Source: Vibrio cyclitrophicus
GTDB taxonomy: Bacteria; Pseudomonadota; Gammaproteobacteria; Enterobacterales; Vibrionaceae
Direction: 5' to 3'
Length of the DNA: 64,000 bases
Assembly: GCF_024347435.1 (NCBI RefSeq)
Contig: NZ_AP025480.1
Coordinates: 2,542,001 to 2,606,000 of the forward strand
The translations under genes and the position numbers were made by a program. The notes under the pieces were generated by a model. The model did no database searches. It was not told where the DNA came from and saw only the letters and a program-made list of their open reading frames with translations. This document shows, piece by piece, positions 56,987 through 64,000 of the stretch (its first letter is position 1; the number at the start of each line of letters is the position of its first letter).

Positions 56987-57298
56987 TTACGATTTAGCTG
57001 CAGCCGCTTTTGCTTGTTCAGCACGCTTACGGCGAATCTCTTTGGGATCAGCTAACAATGCTCGATAGATTTCGATACGGTCTTTATCGCGAACCGTCGC
57101 ATCTAACTTAACGTTGCGGCTATATACGCCAACTTTATTTTTCGCCAAGTCGATTTCTGGATACAACTCTAAAACACCAGACTGCGCAATAATCTCTTCA
57201 ACGGTCGCGTTCTTATTTACCACTAAGGTAAATACACGCTGCTCATGTGGAAGCGCAAACACAACTTCTACGTGGATCATATCTGATTCAATAGTCAT
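56987..57298 (-). CDS. ratB: RnfH/RatB family protein
   Basis: This 103-residue protein has a ubiquitin-like fold seen in the RnfH/RatB family. The segment [26 protein letters not shown] is the beta-grasp core. The C-terminus is a Lys/Arg-Ala tail ([15 protein letters not shown]). It starts 3 bases after the ratA stop, so the two genes form an operon. No firm role is known. Toxin/antitoxin naming of ratAB is historical and not proved by sequence. Confidence 0.88.
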   Translation of the reverse strand: MTIESDMIHVEVVFALPHEQRVFTLVVNKNATVEEIIAQSGVLELYPEIDLAKNKVGVYSRNVKLDATVRDKDRIEIYRALLADPKEIRRKRAEQAKAAAAKS

Positions 57299-57301
57299 GG
57301 C

Positions 57302-57730
57302 TTAGTAAACCTGTTTCGCTCGTTGAGTAAAAGCACTGACCATATTGCTTGTCAGTTCATTGAAAATCTTGCCAAATGCCATTTCAATCATTCGACTAGA
57401 AAATTCAAACTCTAGTTTAAGTTCAACCTTACATGCTTGGTCGTCTAGAGGAGTGAAATACCAGCCCCCCTCCAGCTTCTTAAACGGGCCATCTACCAGC
57501 TCCATTAAAATTTCAGCACCATCCGCCATTCGATTCGACGTAGTGAATGTTTTACTGATACCAGCTTTAGAGACATCAACCGAAGCCACCATCGCGGAAT
57601 CTGAAGATTCGATCACACGAGAACCAGAACATCCTGGCAAAAACTCAGGATAACGAGCAACATCATTGACCAAGCTGAACATCTGGTCGGCACTAAAAGA
57701 CACTAATGCTGAACGAGTAACCTTTGGCAT
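57302..57730 (-). CDS. ratA: RatA family (START/Coq10-like) protein
   Basis: This 142-residue protein belongs to the START/polyketide-cyclase-like RatA/Coq10 family. Recognised segments are FSADQMFSLVNDVARYPEFLPGCSGSRVI at the N-terminus and a C-terminal helix FGKIFNELTSNMVSAFTQRAKQVY. In E. coli, RatA was reported to block 70S ribosome assembly, while Coq10-type relatives bind ubiquinone. It lies divergent from smpB and just upstream of ratB. Which role applies here is open. Confidence 0.9.
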   Translation of the reverse strand: MPKVTRSALVSFSADQMFSLVNDVARYPEFLPGCSGSRVIESSDSAMVASVDVSKAGISKTFTTSNRMADGAEILMELVDGPFKKLEGGWYFTPLDDQACKVELKLEFEFSSRMIEMAFGKIFNELTSNMVSAFTQRAKQVY

Positions 57731-57849
57731 ATAGACTCCTGTTAAAGACAGCGTTACATTAACACAAACTGCAATTTTAATTGTATTGGGCCAGAGCGCA
57801 AATAAAAAGGATTCCCCATCTAGGGCGCATTCAGTATAATGAGGCCATT

Positions 57850-58335
57850 ATGGCAAAGAATAAATCAAAATCAAAAGCCGGTAGTAATACCATTGCGCTT
57901 AATAAGAAAGCTCGCCACGAATATTTCATCGATGATGAGATAGAAGCGGGGCTTGAGCTACAAGGCTGGGAAGTAAAATCCCTACGTGAAGGCAAAACCA
58001 ATATCGCAGAAAGCTACGTATACATCCGAGATGGCGAAGCATTCATCAGTGGTATGACGATTACTCCGCTAACTCAAGCGAGTACTCATATCGTGGCGAA
58101 CCCAACACGTATCCGTAAACTATTAATGTCGAGAAAAGAGCTCGACAACCTTATCGGTCGTATTAACCGTGAAGGCATGACACTTGTCGCAACCGCACTT
58201 TACTGGTCTCGCTCTTGGGCGAAGATTAAAGTTGGCGTAGCGAAAGGTAAAAAGCTGCACGATAAACGTACTGATATGAAAGAAAAAGATTGGGCGAGAG
58301 ATAAAGCACGAATTATGAAGAGTAATTTGCGTTAA
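57850..58335 (+). CDS. smpB: SsrA-binding protein SmpB
   Basis: This 161-residue protein binds tmRNA and brings it to stalled ribosomes. The signature is [32 protein letters not shown], and the C-terminal basic tail ([28 protein letters not shown]) acts in the mRNA channel. ATG 57850 was chosen; an upstream in-frame start at 57781 adds 23 residues without a family match. ssrA follows 66 bases later. Confidence 0.95.
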   Translation: MAKNKSKSKAGSNTIALNKKARHEYFIDDEIEAGLELQGWEVKSLREGKTNIAESYVYIRDGEAFISGMTITPLTQASTHIVANPTRIRKLLMSRKELDNLIGRINREGMTLVATALYWSRSWAKIKVGVAKGKKLHDKRTDMKEKDWARDKARIMKSNLR

Positions 58336-58360
58336 TTTTAAGCACTTAAACGCACAGTGC

Positions 58361-58388
58361 TAGACAGGCAAAGCTTTTCTGGTACTAT
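58361..58388 (+). promoter_or_regulatory. Candidate ssrA promoter
   Basis: TAGACA (58361-58366), 16 bases, then TACTAT (58383-58388) lie just before the mature tmRNA 5' end at 58402. The extra distance allows for a 5' leader trimmed by RNase P. Confidence 0.6.
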
Positions 58389-58401
58389 GCAAATAACACT
58401 T

Positions 58402-58768
58402 GGGGCTGATTTAGGATTCGACAGGAATTTTGAAGTCTGAGGTGCATGCCGTGGGGCGGTTGGCCACGTTAAAAGCCGCAAAAAAATAGTCGCAAACGAC
58501 GAAAACTACGCACTAGCAGCTTAATAACCTGCTCAGAGCTCTCTTACCCTAGCTTCCGCTCGTAAGACGGGGACCAATAAGAGATCAAACCCAAACTAGC
58601 TAGCGCGGATTCTCCCACCTGAGAGGAAAAGCGCGAATTATAATTCAGGTTAGCCTTTAACTAGCGTGTCGGTTCGCAGGTTGCTGGTGAAATTAAAGAT
58701 CGACTAAGCATGTAGTACCAATGATGAATGATTTTTGGACGCGGGTTCAACTCCCGCCAGCTCCACCA
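58402..58768 (+). ncRNA. ssrA: Transfer-messenger RNA (tmRNA, SsrA)
   Basis: The gene runs from GGGGCTGATTTAGGATTCGA to CAGCTCCACCA and has an encoded 3' CCA. The tag frame 58492-58524 reads ANDENYALAA then TAA, the standard gamma-proteobacterial tag. The tRNA-like end with the acceptor pairing GGGGCTG/CAGCTCC is intact. It rescues stalled ribosomes with SmpB, its neighbour. Confidence 0.98.
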
Positions 58769-58777
58769 AACGTTTGG

Positions 58778-58812
58778 AAAGGGCCAACTCGAAAGAGTTG
58801 GCCCTTTTTTTA
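58778..58812 (+). terminator. Terminator of ssrA
   Basis: AAAGGGCCAACTC and GAGTTGGCCCTTT form a perfect 13-bp stem around GAAA, followed by a T-run. No phage or island lies next to the tmRNA 3' end. Confidence 0.9.
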
Positions 58813-58959
58813 TCTTTATTTTACTAGCCATAACAAGGAAAGTTTCTTTTTAACAGTGACTTACCTTTAGCACGTCAACAATAAAAAACCACACATCCCG
58901 TTGCTGAAATGTGTGGCCGTCTAGAACTGTTATCTTACGAACTTAGATAAGTTCAGGCG

Positions 58960-60840
58960 TTAATCCATCTCGCCCAGCAAGTAATCTTCATTACTGCTCA
59001 CTACTGCGCCGTGCTTTAAGAAGTTCTTACCTAGGATCATGCTGTATTCAAAGCGAGAGCGATCTTGAAGGTTTACCCTTACCTCTTTCTCTAAGTCACC
59101 TAACTTAACCTTCATTTCGACGACAGGGCGAATGTTCACCTTCTCGCCTTTCTTGGCTTTAATACGCATCACATCAATCACTGGCTTAGTGAAATCTTGC
59201 TTATCGCCTTGGTTGTTTTGATAGGTAAAGCTCACCATGTCTTGGCCGTCTTTCTTAAATCGTTTGATGTTGACTGCGTTCATTGAGCTTACATCTGCGC
59301 CAGTATCCAACTTGGCCGGGAACTTCATGCCGTTGACTTCAACAACTTCTATATGCCCCACTTTAAACAAAGGCTCCGATTTCAAAAGATAATCAGATCG
59401 AGTATTCACATATACCCCATCTTTCGCCATCTTTTTGCCTAACACGAAGTAGGACTCTTTCTCGTTGCTATTAAGTACGTCGATAGCAAATTCTTGTTGG
59501 CGAACTTTACCAGCACCTAAAAATTCACCACTTACAACTGGGCGAACGTCATCCCCAACTCGAAGCTTTTTGATTATTTTCTTAATGACTTTCTGTTGCT
59601 CACCATTCGCATCAATAAGGAAGAATTCAACGGACGCGTCTTTGCCCTTCCCTGTCATTTCAAAACTATCGACTTTGAGTAAAGGGGTATTTACGGTGAA
59701 TGAAGCAACTGCCTTCATAGGAAACCCATCTAAAGTGATATCTTCTTCCGGTGAGATGATCAGTGGCTCACTTTTTTTCGCGACATCGCTGAAACTCTCG
59801 GAGCCTTCAGAGAGAATATTTTCAGCGTTGGTATCAATCATGAAAAGTTCGCTAGCGGTGCTGGTTCCAAACCTCAACTGTGACTCACTACTTGAACGGT
59901 CACGTAAGTACACTAGAACATCTTTAGTGATGTTTTCATCGAGTTGAACAGGTACATACACCAAAGGTCTCTTCTTACCACTCACGCTCAACATACGAAC
60001 TAATGGCAGTGTCATTCCTTTTTGCTTACCGTCGTTATCGACCATATCAAACGTGACTTCATTGTTTTTCTTGTCTACATCGATATTTTTTGAATGCAAA
60101 ATACTGTATCGATTCTTTAAAGAGAAGGTCGCATTCATCGCCATTCCTGAAATAGACACCACCTCTTTTCGACCTACCACTGTCGCTTTTTCCTGCTCTT
60201 GCAAGTAGTCATAGCCTGCGAACACTAGCGCGTTATCCGCAAGGAAGGTTTTACCAATCAGCACTGGCGCAGAGAAATGGCTTCTGTCGGTCAGGTTAAC
60301 ATCGGTTTTTAGCTCTTGGTCTGCAATGGTGAGCGACATTTTTACGGTAGGACGAAGTAAAGGCGTGCTGCTGGTGCGGCTGCGTATCATGCTGACACGC
60401 TCTAAAGGCGCTTCGATTGATACCATGTCTCCCGTGCGTGGATTTTGAACCTTAAAAGACACCACAGCTTCATATTTCGTAAAGGTGCTGCCATCCCAAT
60501 CGTCGTAATCAACATCGGAATTGTTCAGCAGGTCTTCGGTTAACGCCGCCATCAACTCTTTGTCTTTAAGGTTCTTGTAATCGGCACTCGTGCTCTTCAC
60601 ATGAATGTCTTCCGCATGCATAGAGGTAGTTTCTGCACCAGTATCGATTTTACCAATGAAAGGAACGTCTTTTAGCCCTTGAACGCTAGAGAGGTATACA
60701 TTCTCAGTACGGCCTAATACCGCCTTGCCATCCAATTCATAAGTTGGGTTTTGAGTCGTGTGCGAAGTGTCTGTAGCCAAAGCATATTGTGAAAAAAGTA
60801 GCGTACTTAGAAGAGTTAGAGCCAAAGGTATCTTTTTCAT
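58960..60840 (-). CDS. Secreted protein with four retropepsin-like (Zn_protease-type) repeats
   Basis: This 626-residue exported protein has an N-terminal signal peptide ending YALA. It contains four repeats of the aspartyl-protease-like, RimB/ATP-dependent-zinc-protease-type fold (PF05618-like). Repeat 1 has IDTGAETTSMHAEDI (residues about 65-79) and repeat 4 has LDTGADVSSMNAVNI (about 511-525). Repeats 2 (about 225-345) and 3 (about 365-480) align at their ends (RDRSS; VLGKKMAKDG) but lack DTG. Repeats 1 and 4 end LIGKTFLADNALVF and ILGKNFLKHGAVV. ATG 60840 was chosen for the signal peptide; an upstream in-frame start exists at 60918. Target and activity are unknown. Confidence 0.75.
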   Translation of the reverse strand: MKKIPLALTLLSTLLFSQYALATDTSHTTQNPTYELDGKAVLGRTENVYLSSVQGLKDVPFIGKIDTGAETTSMHAEDIHVKSTSADYKNLKDKELMAALTEDLLNNSDVDYDDWDGSTFTKYEAVVSFKVQNPRTGDMVSIEAPLERVSMIRSRTSSTPLLRPTVKMSLTIADQELKTDVNLTDRSHFSAPVLIGKTFLADNALVFAGYDYLQEQEKATVVGRKEVVSISGMAMNATFSLKNRYSILHSKNIDVDKKNNEVTFDMVDNDGKQKGMTLPLVRMLSVSGKKRPLVYVPVQLDENITKDVLVYLRDRSSSESQLRFGTSTASELFMIDTNAENILSEGSESFSDVAKKSEPLIISPEEDITLDGFPMKAVASFTVNTPLLKVDSFEMTGKGKDASVEFFLIDANGEQQKVIKKIIKKLRVGDDVRPVVSGEFLGAGKVRQQEFAIDVLNSNEKESYFVLGKKMAKDGVYVNTRSDYLLKSEPLFKVGHIEVVEVNGMKFPAKLDTGADVSSMNAVNIKRFKKDGQDMVSFTYQNNQGDKQDFTKPVIDVMRIKAKKGEKVNIRPVVEMKVKLGDLEKEVRVNLQDRSRFEYSMILGKNFLKHGAVVSSNEDYLLGEMD

Positions 60841-61145
60841 TAGTTGGTCCGTTGTGATCAGTTCACTAATAATACTGGCGTTTCGGCGAAGAGTTCCCCT
60901 ACCAGCACAGGTTCTCACATAACGTTAACGCTATGAGTTTTTCAATGACAAACCGATGACTTTGCAGAGCAATACCTTATCGATTATTGACTAATGGATA
61001 CCCAATAACCTTTTTAATGCCTGGTGTTATATTGAAGAAATGAATATAAAAAAGGCCAACGACATACGTTGACCTTAGCGATTCAAAGCACACCTTAAGC
61101 AGGCTTAACTTGCTAAAACACAAACGGTTCTAGATAAACATAGCA
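60841..61145. other. Gap with the terminator of the M15 gene
   Basis: At 61046-61076 AAGGCCAACG and CGTTGACCTT pair around ACATA, with T6 on the minus strand, ending the M15 peptidase gene. The rest is the upstream region of the retropepsin-like gene and shows no ORF. Confidence 0.7.
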
Positions 61146-61973
61146 CTAAAAAGTCCCGACTGTTTTCTTTGCACAGATAGCGCGAGCTTTTTCTGCGTTC
61201 TCACCTTTATTTTTTGAATCACTGTGGTTCTTATTTAAACATTGTCGGTAAGATTCGACGTAACGCTCAAATAACACCTTTGCTTCAGGTAGAGGTTTAT
61301 CGAGCAGTTGGGTAACGAACTTTCTTGATCCAACCTCAAAATGTTGAGTATCGATTGGGCTATTCCAATCCCCTCCCCAGATCATAAAGCCATGATGGGC
61401 GAACAGCTCAACCACATCTTCTGCCATGCCTCGACGTTCAATTTCATCACGTGCGCGAAAGCGAGTACGGTTCACATAGCGAGTCGCAGATTGTGATGGT
61501 TTTACCGTGATTCTTCCGTTGCTATCGAACGCTAAGAAAGGGTTTTGAACTGGGTTGATGTCGATTGCCACACCATAGGCATGTTTCGACCAACCACCTC
61601 CACCAGTGATAGGCCGAGCGTTAAAGGCACTGCTGTTGTTCGCGTCCATTGAGGCGTTGTCGTCACCGTTAAACTCACGCATAAGGCGAGCAGAATGAAG
61701 CGGGAAATTACGCTGTTTTAACTCTGACAAGATTCGCTCAACTGAAGGTGCAATAACATCGAGCACAATCATATTGCCCTGTTGCGTTTCCCCTTTGAAA
61801 TTAATGAAATCGAAATCCACTTTGGATAATCGCTCACAACCGACAGGCGCACCACTGCTCAAGACGTTGTTCTTTTTCATCATGTCGCATTGCCATTGAG
61901 ATATAGGGGCAACTTGGGCATAACTCGCAGCACTGAGCACAGTGGCCAGCAAGCCGACAATAAAACGTTTCAT
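61146..61973 (-). CDS. M15 family peptidase, periplasmic
   Basis: This 275-residue protein has a signal peptide ending in SAASYAQ and matches the M15 D-alanyl-D-alanine carboxypeptidase (VanY-like) family. The zinc motif His131 and Asp138 lie in SKHAYGVAIDIN. The second zinc His211 lies in PIDTQHFE, with GGDW before it. Its likely substrate is the peptide side chain of peptidoglycan. It is downstream of the DUF429 and yeeE-like genes in the same direction, perhaps part of one transcript. Confidence 0.88.
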   Translation of the reverse strand: MKRFIVGLLATVLSAASYAQVAPISQWQCDMMKKNNVLSSGAPVGCERLSKVDFDFINFKGETQQGNMIVLDVIAPSVERILSELKQRNFPLHSARLMREFNGDDNASMDANNSSAFNARPITGGGGWSKHAYGVAIDINPVQNPFLAFDSNGRITVKPSQSATRYVNRTRFRARDEIERRGMAEDVVELFAHHGFMIWGGDWNSPIDTQHFEVGSRKFVTQLLDKPLPEAKVLFERYVESYRQCLNKNHSDSKNKGENAEKARAICAKKTVGTF

Positions 61974-62055
61974 ATCAAAGACTCAAAAATAGTAAAAGTG
62001 AAAAGTAGCAGAAGTTGGAAAGTAACATATTAAGCCAAGTTGAGCGCACGCTTTG

Positions 62056-62784
62056 TTAGCGCGTTTTGTTCCAATAAACAATCTCTCGAACTCGTCCGTT
62101 CTGGTCGACATCCGCCTCTCCACCAACATCTGAAGGCTCAGGTAAGGTCGATAGTTGCGGAGCGTAATAGGCAACCAACATAAGTACGAACGCATCGTAA
62201 ATATCGTCTATCGCGACGTCTTTACGCTTGGTATTTGAAATGGCCAACGACAAGCCGTCACACCATTGAGGGGCGAGTTGCTGAATAATAGAAAGCCGTT
62301 CCTCTTTGCCTTCTAGTGTTCGTTTGGAAAAGGTCAACGGTTCGCCTTTCAAAGCTGCAAACACGACCTCAGGATGTGATTCTCTTATAGAAAGATCTGG
62401 ATGAGCTTCAATGAGTTCATCAAGCTCACGGATCTTGGGCACAATTCCCCAAGTCTGTTTAGAAAACTTCTTATCAAGCTGCTCCACATTTGCACTGCAC
62501 GCCGCAATGTAATCGGTTTGATAAACCGCCTCACGACACGGTACCGGAAACACCGAAGATCCACGTTTGCTGGTAAGAAAACGCCTTGCTGCTTTGTCGC
62601 ATAATCTATCCGGAGTCTGTGAATCGCTAAAACCAATCGGCATATCGATTAACGTTGTTGCTCCCGTAAGATCGTCAAGCAACTCATCTAGGGTCTTTAC
62701 CACCTTGAACTCAGGTGGCTCATTGCCAGAGACAATCCAAGCGATCCACCCCGCCTTGCAGCCATCAATTCCGATGTATTTCAT
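62056..62784 (-). CDS. DUF429 family protein
   Basis: This 242-residue protein has an RNase H-like DUF429 core: IGIDGCKAGWIAWIV at the N-terminus and SHPEVVFAALKG inside. Residues Asp in IGIDG and later Asp/Glu could be a metal site, which is inference. ATG 62784 has GAG 7-8 bases upstream; an earlier in-frame start at 62802 adds six residues. It follows the yeeE-like gene by 45 bases. Confidence 0.82.
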   Translation of the reverse strand: MKYIGIDGCKAGWIAWIVSGNEPPEFKVVKTLDELLDDLTGATTLIDMPIGFSDSQTPDRLCDKAARRFLTSKRGSSVFPVPCREAVYQTDYIAACSANVEQLDKKFSKQTWGIVPKIRELDELIEAHPDLSIRESHPEVVFAALKGEPLTFSKRTLEGKEERLSIIQQLAPQWCDGLSLAISNTKRKDVAIDDIYDAFVLMLVAYYAPQLSTLPEPSDVGGEADVDQNGRVREIVYWNKTR

Positions 62785-62829
62785 TGTTTTCTCAAATTGC
62801 AAACTTACACTAGCTTGTACTTTCGCTAA

Positions 62830-63732
62830 CTATCGACTTTGAATCAACTTAACTCCGGTATATATGCCAATAATGATACTCAACACAGAAAATCCACCTG
62901 CTAGAGAAAGCACTGGCATCGCCACTAACAGCTGAGTATCATTCCCGCCACCAGCCATTACGGCTCCAAAGCCCATAAGCATCCCTGCAACTAAGTGTTT
63001 GCCAAATCGACGTATAGAGCTCAGCCTCAAAGAAAACGATCCAGTAAATAACGCGGCGCTAACCATTCCAACTAACAGCGAGATCATCAATATAAAGCGT
63101 TCACTGCTTGGCCAAGCTTCAGCTCTTCCATGCCAGAGTGAAGTCCCCATAGATTTCAACAACCCACTTGGCGTCCAATGTGGTTCATAAAGGAATACAA
63201 AGCCTGCCGTTAACCCAATCCCCAGCATTGATAACCATAACTTACGATTTACCGCATTCATGAAATAACAACTCACCACAATTGTGAACGAGATACTTCC
63301 AAGGAATACGTATCTAGAAAATTCGGACAGTACCAACCTAGCTCCTTTCAACTCCGAAGGCAAAACTGGAGCAAACACCAACCAAGCAACAAACCAACCG
63401 AATATAGTCGCCAACATAACCACTTCGCCGCGAGCTAACCGACTCACTGTAGAAACCCCACAACCACTGTTGATTGCCGCGCCAATACCAAACAGAAAGC
63501 CACCAAGCAATGAGAACAAACTCGGCCAAAATGCAGTGGATAAAAGCCGCCCTTCTACGACAGAACCTAGAGCCATAGAAACCCAAGCCAGCGAACCACT
63601 AAACACAATCGCGATGATGAACATCGGTGATCCGTTTATTGCCTCCTTTACTCCTCTCACCATACAAAGGCCCGTAGTTTGGGCAAGATACCCCAACAAA
63701 AAGATGCAGAGTAAAGCAAGAATAAACAACAT
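62830..63732 (-). CDS. YeeE/YedE family transporter
   Basis: This 300-residue membrane protein has about nine or ten hydrophobic helices and belongs to the YeeE/YedE family. Family members import sulfur compounds such as thiosulfate. Motifs are GLCMVRG (near residue 22) with a Cys, and GAAINSGCGVSTVSRLARGE with another. The C-terminal MGFGAVMAGGGNDTQLL repeats the pattern without the Cys. The two halves look like an internal duplication. Thiosulfate or sulfite is inferred as substrate. Confidence 0.83.
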   Translation of the reverse strand: MLFILALLCIFLLGYLAQTTGLCMVRGVKEAINGSPMFIIAIVFSGSLAWVSMALGSVVEGRLLSTAFWPSLFSLLGGFLFGIGAAINSGCGVSTVSRLARGEVVMLATIFGWFVAWLVFAPVLPSELKGARLVLSEFSRYVFLGSISFTIVVSCYFMNAVNRKLWLSMLGIGLTAGFVFLYEPHWTPSGLLKSMGTSLWHGRAEAWPSSERFILMISLLVGMVSAALFTGSFSLRLSSIRRFGKHLVAGMLMGFGAVMAGGGNDTQLLVAMPVLSLAGGFSVLSIIIGIYTGVKLIQSR

Positions 63733-63811
63733 ACATAGCCCCCGAATTGCATTGATTTTGCTGTCGTCGTCCGTTAAATATAGTAGGAAGCAAGAACCCT
63801 AAGGACAGAAT

Positions 63812-64000
63812 ATGCACCACAAGCTTATTGATTGGCATAAGTCTCGGCACCCTAATTACTTAGGAGACAACAAGGTTAATAAACTTTCTGCCACTGAGCT
63901 TCAGTGTTTAGTGGTTCAAATTTTACAGCCTATCGAACGCTCACTAGGAGAAGTAACGGTGACCTATGGTTATACAAGCCATACCCTTTTAAGGTGGATA
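63812..64000 (+). CDS. Partial gene, M15-like or unknown
   Basis: An ORF with AAGGA 6-7 bases before the ATG (63812) runs open to the end of the window, 63 codons. It begins MHHKLIDWHKSRHPNYLGD. A segment PIERSLGEVTVTYGYTSH looks like the entry of an M15-type peptidase domain (compare ITSGYRS), so a peptidoglycan or phage-like peptidase is possible. The 3' end is missing, so this is tentative. Confidence 0.5.
   Translation, partial: MHHKLIDWHKSRHPNYLGDNKVNKLSATELQCLVVQILQPIERSLGEVTVTYGYTSHTLLRWI

Noticed and set aside
56987-57730. Toxin-antitoxin pair ratA-ratB
   Set aside because: The operon is a conserved housekeeping pair of START-like and RnfH-like proteins; the toxin label is not supported from sequence.
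58402-58959. Genomic island at the tmRNA 3' end
   Set aside because: tmRNA genes are common integration sites, but there is no integrase and no repeated 3' end nearby.
59465-59947. 160-codon frame antisense to the retropepsin-like gene
   Set aside because: Serine-rich shadow of the coding strand; no ribosome site.

Overview
The window is a chromosomal segment of a marine Vibrio. This rests on OmpK, the long-form DapD, a DUF2850 protein beside argA, the block grpE-nadK-recN-bamE-ratBA-smpB-ssrA, and a tmRNA tag reading ANDENYALAA. A PL7 alginate lyase suggests a seaweed- or detritus-associated species of the Splendidus-clade type; the clade is inference. Coding density is high, most genes are housekeeping, and no tRNA, rRNA, CRISPR array or prophage was seen.

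Layout. 0-8.5 kb: ompK behind a CRP site, a PanE-like reductase, csdA convergent with tcdA-csdE, mltA, a DUF2850 protein, argA and a doubtful small ORF. 8.6-18.5 kb: recC, recB and recD on the minus strand, with an unusual 427-bp gap between recC and recB. 18.6-24.1 kb: a TDT-family carrier divergent from a LysR regulator, LexA-controlled yebG, then a fluoride-riboswitch-like leader ahead of a NifU-like scaffold and a GGGtGRT protein, and a MarC protein. 24.2-38.7 kb: a 5'-nucleotidase lipoprotein, dapD, a DUF3332 lipoprotein, purL behind a PurR box, mltF, a 44-aa basic protein, tadA, a CNNM/CorC-like protein and an AbgT transporter.

39-42.3 kb: a minor-pilin operon (fimT-pilW-pilX-pilV) divergent from a pilE-like gene. 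42.4-43.9 kb: an IS4-family (IS50 group) element inserted in the loop of what was probably the dnaJ terminator. 43.9-53.4 kb: dnaJ, dnaK and grpE, with sigma-32-type promoters before dnaK and grpE. Between dnaK and grpE lie the alginate lyase, a group IIC intron sitting directly after the terminator of a dicarboxylate symporter, and that symporter. 53.4-58.8 kb: nadK, recN behind three LexA-like boxes, bamE, ratA-ratB, smpB and ssrA. 58.9-64 kb: a four-repeat retropepsin-like secreted protein, an M15 peptidase, a DUF429 protein, a YeeE/YedE transporter and the start of an unidentified gene cut by the window edge.

How it fits together. Several genes serve DNA repair and the SOS response (recBCD, recN, yebG), protein quality control (dnaK/dnaJ/grpE, smpB/ssrA), envelope maintenance (mltA, mltF, bamE) and sulfur or Fe-S handling (csdA/csdE, the NifU-like protein). 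The accessory layer is the IS, the intron, the alginate lyase and perhaps the minor pilins. The most novel-looking item is the fluoride-aptamer-like leader on the NifU-like/GGGtGRT pair. No gene start was tested experimentally, and all family names come from recognising motifs by eye.
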